A stretch of 64,000 nt of DNA from contig JACEVL010000099.1 of the NCBI GenBank assembly GCA_020284085.1, positions 1,901,229 to 1,965,228 on the forward strand, in the 5' to 3' direction. The stretch's first letter is position 1, and every line of letters begins with the position of its first letter. The stretch is from Aporrectodea caliginosa. Its lineage: Eukaryota; Annelida; Clitellata; Crassiclitellata; Lumbricidae. The notes under the pieces were generated by a model. It saw only the letters and a program-made list of their open reading frames with translations. It did no database searches and was not told the DNA's origin. Positions 60,748 through 64,000 of this stretch are shown piece by piece. The position numbers and the translations under genes are program-made.

Positions 60748-63700
60748 CTAGAAAAAAGACAAAGTTTAAACAGACGATAAAAAAGTCGGTCGAGAACGGA
60801 AAGAAATAAAACGCAAAGTTATTGCGACGATTTAACCCTTGTAAACAGCTATTCATTTACCTGTTCCTTTTTTTCCGAATAATGATTGCCATAACAACTA
60901 CGATGATGATGACGATGACGATTATAACGCAGGAAACAACTGCACCGATGACTGCACTTGTATCTAACAGACACAAAACCATATAGCTTACACAAATGTG
61001 ACGCCAGGGGTCAAAACCCGTCGCTTGTCGCTTCCATAATACTGAGCTAGAAGCTGAAATAGGCGAGAGGGGTCACAAATTTAGAATATTCTTCAATTCA
61101 GCAGTTGCTTGTGAATTTGCCATAATTTGTAAAGTTGTAATCCGATTTTGATGCCGTTTGTTTTATTCGACACAGCATATAGCCCTTTACTGCACAGCAA
61201 TATTGCAGAATAATCAAGTAATGGTTGCTGAGGACTTTGATGACACGAATATTTCAGAACTTTTTATTCGATTTTTTCACTCTATACCAATGAAAGAATC
61301 GAACGCGCACACAGTAACTTCAGTTAGAAAAAAGATATTTTCATTCTGTAAAAAGTATTTTGAAGCAGGTTAATTGTAGAATATGACTGATTAAAAAGGT
61401 CAGAAAACGACTTGTGACGGGTATTGACCCCTGGCGTCACAAATATAGAAATAAAGCAAAATACTCGGAAATCACACGGACACTTTAGTTCTCAACAAGC
61501 TTCCTCCGCAGTGGAAACATAGCACAACGCTACCATACTTTCATTTCTACTTGCAACAAGTTTAATTGCAAGAATAGTTGTGTGTGTTTAATCTAAGGCA
61601 TAAAGTGGCATAAGAAGTCGGGATTTAAAAAAATCACAGAATGTTCACCAAATTCGAGCAATAACATGCGCGATATGCCACTCCCGCTGCTTATAACATC
61701 CTCTCAATTTTTAAACAACTTCAGCGGAAGATGTCAGAAGAAAGTAAGCTATCTAGCAATATAATTGCTAAGATAACTTAGCCATTGTACTGTACTCGGC
61801 AATTATTATTATTTTTTTCATTATGCATTTACTAAGTGCCCCTATATAGTGATCAAGCATCAACCGATGACACTCAGCCATTGGCAGTTAAAGACTTGAT
61901 CTGGGTCCCTACAGAGTACGCTAACCGTTTCAGAAGTGGCTCAAAGTCACACCCTTCACATTACAAGGTGATGCTCTAACCAATCGGCTACCCCGTTTCA
62001 CTAATGTAGTGAAATCTTACTATTTGGCGGCGATTGATCATTGAATGCGATCAGTTTGCTTGAATCGGCTGTTAGTGGTACCGTTGGAGTAGAGACGATC
62101 GCTGAAGTGGTAGATGGTAGGTCGATTGATGACGTAATGTGGCTAACAGTATTTGTCTGACTGTTGGTCGCAGAGGATGTAATTCCTGTGGTTACAGCAT
62201 CTGAAACAAGAGATGAAGCGCACAAACAGATGATTCTCCATTTTAAAACCCGTAACGAAATTATTCATTATGCAGTCACATAGTTATAACGGCGCTATAG
62301 CAGTCACATCATTATACTTTGAACTTGATGAATGTATCTGGCCAGTGATAGAGTGCCATTTGTAAGAATGTTCTTCCAGACGCAATTATCTAATCTACAC
62401 CTTTCCTGTCGGATACTCATTCCAGGTTTCCAGCTTGCTTATACGCTGTCTCCATCCTTCTGTCTTCTCTATGCTATCAAATTCTGACCTGGTCTAAATG
62501 TAGCGACCTGCGATTTCACTTCGCAGTGAACAGAATGCATTTTGATTGCACGTAGCTCTAAAGCGATTATTAGAATAGCATAACATTGTACAGCATAGCA
62601 TAACATGTCATAGAATTGAATAAAATGGAATACTGGAGCTAGATGATTGCGGAAAGTTAATTGTTTGGCTATAGGAGGTCGTACCGTTTGAAGTTGTAGT
62701 TCCTGGAGTTGAAGAGTCAGGCATGTCTAAAACAAAGTTGCAGAAAAATACGCCTTATGCTTTATCGCACAGTGGGAATGTTGCTTTTTGGGATCAAGGC
62801 GCAAAGGTCCTGAATAGTATCGTAAGTTCGAATTCAAAGAGCGCCTCTTCAAAAAAAACTTCTGAAATAAAATGGAATATTGGACCTAGGTGATAGCGGT
62901 AGGTTAATTGTTTGGCGAGGAGGTGGAGTTCTTGGAGTTATAGAGTCAGGCACGTCTAAAACAAAGATACAGAAAAAATAATACGCTTTGTTCTTATAGG
63001 CGAAAAACTAACAATAACAGATCACATTAATAAGTGACTTATCTCCAGTTCATCCACACTTTATGCCATGAGAAACACTAAATGGGGACGGGACCTCCGT
63101 GAATGCGCTCCGCATGATCACCCGAGCTACCGTCATAGCTCGCATAATGTACGCCTCTCTCGCGTGGTGGGTCTAGCGAGCAGAAGGGACAAAATCCGCC
63201 TCGATGGTCTTATCAACAGGCTTATGCGTGCCGTTTATCTACACCCTGATGCTCCGACGGCTGAAATGCTCGCATTCGTGGCTGACGCTGCTCTATATTC
63301 AGGATAGCTCAGGGCAATGAGCTTCACGTCCTCCGTAGCTTCTGCCCACAGCGGCGTGTGCCACCATAAAACTTTCCACCAAGGTCACACAATTTTCCTT
63401 CCCTGATAAGGACTCGATAAATGTCATCCCTAGATTGTTATACAATAACAAACACTAACTATAGATCTATAACTACATACTAACTAACTCAACCATAGGC
63501 AGCCACTCCGACTATTGTCATTGTTCACCTACAGCTATGTTTGTCTGTTTTTATAGAAAAAGCAAATATACATAGGCTTACATACATGTACATTAACAAC
63601 TAAGTATGAATACTCAGTATTTATAATTAATGGTTAATGCATGTATATTCAATACTGCTTTTGAAATCAAGGCACAAGGGTCTTGAATAGCGATTGGTTT

Positions 63701-63762
63701 ATTGTTTGTCTAGGTCTTACCGTTTGTAGTTAGAGTTCTTGGAGTTGGAGAGTCAGGCATAT
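60516..63762 (-). CDS. Gene F (partial): stalk, transmembrane and ITIM/ITSM-like tail exons
   Basis: The 5' part lies beyond the right edge. Exons: 63721-63762 and 62685-62726 (two 42-nt stalk exons, DMPDSPTPRTLTTN and DMPDSSTPGTTTSN), a decayed copy near 62917-62955, 62021-62200 (60-residue Ser/Thr stalk), 60861-60963 (TM, 103 nt, SCVIIVIVIIIVVVMAIII then RKKRN) and 60516-60747 (tail, stop TAG). The tail carries FPIYAQV, NTTYAVI and NIVYAELDL. TTYAVI fits the ITSM form and IVYAEL the ITIM form. Phases match the other genes (1-1 for stalk exons, 2 before the tail). A further partial stalk exon may lie at about 63896, cut by a LINE tail. Whether the missing 5' half carries two CTLDs is inferred from the paralogues. 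Confidence 0.75.
61845..61998 (-). mobile_element. SINE copy, same family as 478-632
   Basis: The body AGACTTGATCTGGGTCCCTACAGAGTA and head ACCAATCGGCTACCCCG match the left-end copies. It sits next to gene F's stalk exon. Confidence 0.5.
62685..62726 (-). CDS. Gene F stalk micro-exon 2
   Basis: 42 nt between TCTAAAAC-type acceptor context and a GTACGA donor. It encodes DMPDSSTPGTTTSN in phase 1-1. Confidence 0.6.
63060..63450 (+). mobile_element. LINE C-terminal fragment
   Basis: It has broken frames of the WWGF-type LINE C-terminus (SRRDKIRLDGLINRLMRAVY, DAPTAEMLAFVADAAL). It lies inside the gene F stalk-exon array. Confidence 0.6.
63721..63762 (-). CDS. Gene F stalk micro-exon 1
   Basis: 42 nt with a GTAAGA donor, encoding DMPDSPTPRTLTTN in phase 1-1. 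It is about 1 kb from its sister at 62685. Confidence 0.62.
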
Positions 63763-63914
63763 CTAAAGCAAAGATACAGAAAATACGCTTTATGATTAGG
63801 CCTAAGCACAAAGTACGAAATACTGCTTTTGGGACCAAAGCATAAAGGTCATGAATGGCGGTAGGTTATTTGTTTGGTTATGAGATCTTACCATTTGAAA
63901 TTGATGTTCATGGA

Positions 63915-64000
63915 GGCAAGGAGAATTTATAGGATACTGTTGGACTGGATGATGGCGGATGGATGCAGTAACCTGAAGCAGGAAGCCTATCATTGAGAGG
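63915..64000 (+). mobile_element. LINE 3' fragment at window edge
   Basis: CTGGATGATGGCGGATGGATGCAGTAACCTGAAGCAGGAAGC matches the LINE ends near 47140 and 50330. It cuts into a gene F stalk-exon copy whose donor is at about 63893. Confidence 0.5.

Overview
The window is intron-rich, repeat-rich animal DNA. It shows GT-AG split exons, many decayed non-LTR retrotransposons, tRNA-headed SINEs, DNA-transposon MITEs and long microsatellites. Nothing in it is bacterial. A marine invertebrate, perhaps a non-vertebrate deuterostome, fits the overall look, but no feature here fixes the species.

The main content is a minus-strand tandem array of related membrane-receptor genes. Each is rebuilt from spliced exons: a short signal-peptide exon of 37 nt, CTLD1 in two exons, CTLD2 in two exons, a Ser/Thr/Pro stalk, a 103-118 nt transmembrane exon and a tyrosine-bearing tail exon. 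All junctions are phase 1 except the last, which is phase 2. From left to right: gene A (2156-11565, complete, 449 aa), gene B (15338-27896, complete, 404 aa, very short tail), gene C (31302-36933, complete, 453 aa, ITAM-like tail), gene D (40723-47566, 8-nt frameshift in exon 2, ITIM/ITSM-like tail), gene E (53751-58937, broken by a retroelement insertion and missing its 3' exons) and gene F (60516 to beyond 63762, only stalk, TM and tail inside the window). An orphan copy of the first exon lies at 14018-14057.

The ectodomains stay alike while the tails diverge: ITIM/ITSM-like (D, F), weaker ITIM-like (A), ITAM-like (C), nearly tailless (B). This is the layout of a paired activating/inhibitory lectin-type receptor cluster as known from vertebrate NK and Siglec families. 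Signalling and immune roles are inferred from motifs only.

The rest is introns and spacers filled with mobile DNA: LINE fragments in both orientations, a mariner relic nested in a LINE, a pogo/CENP-B-like transposase relic, two long-TIR elements with 9-bp target duplications (23.3-24.4 kb and 26.3-27.7 kb), two MITEs with 8-bp target duplications (37.1 and 40.1 kb), and AGAGAC, GT and GTAG arrays. Paralogous introns and upstream regions (genes A, B, C and the orphan exon) remain alignable, so the array grew by segmental duplication and was then decorated by transposons.
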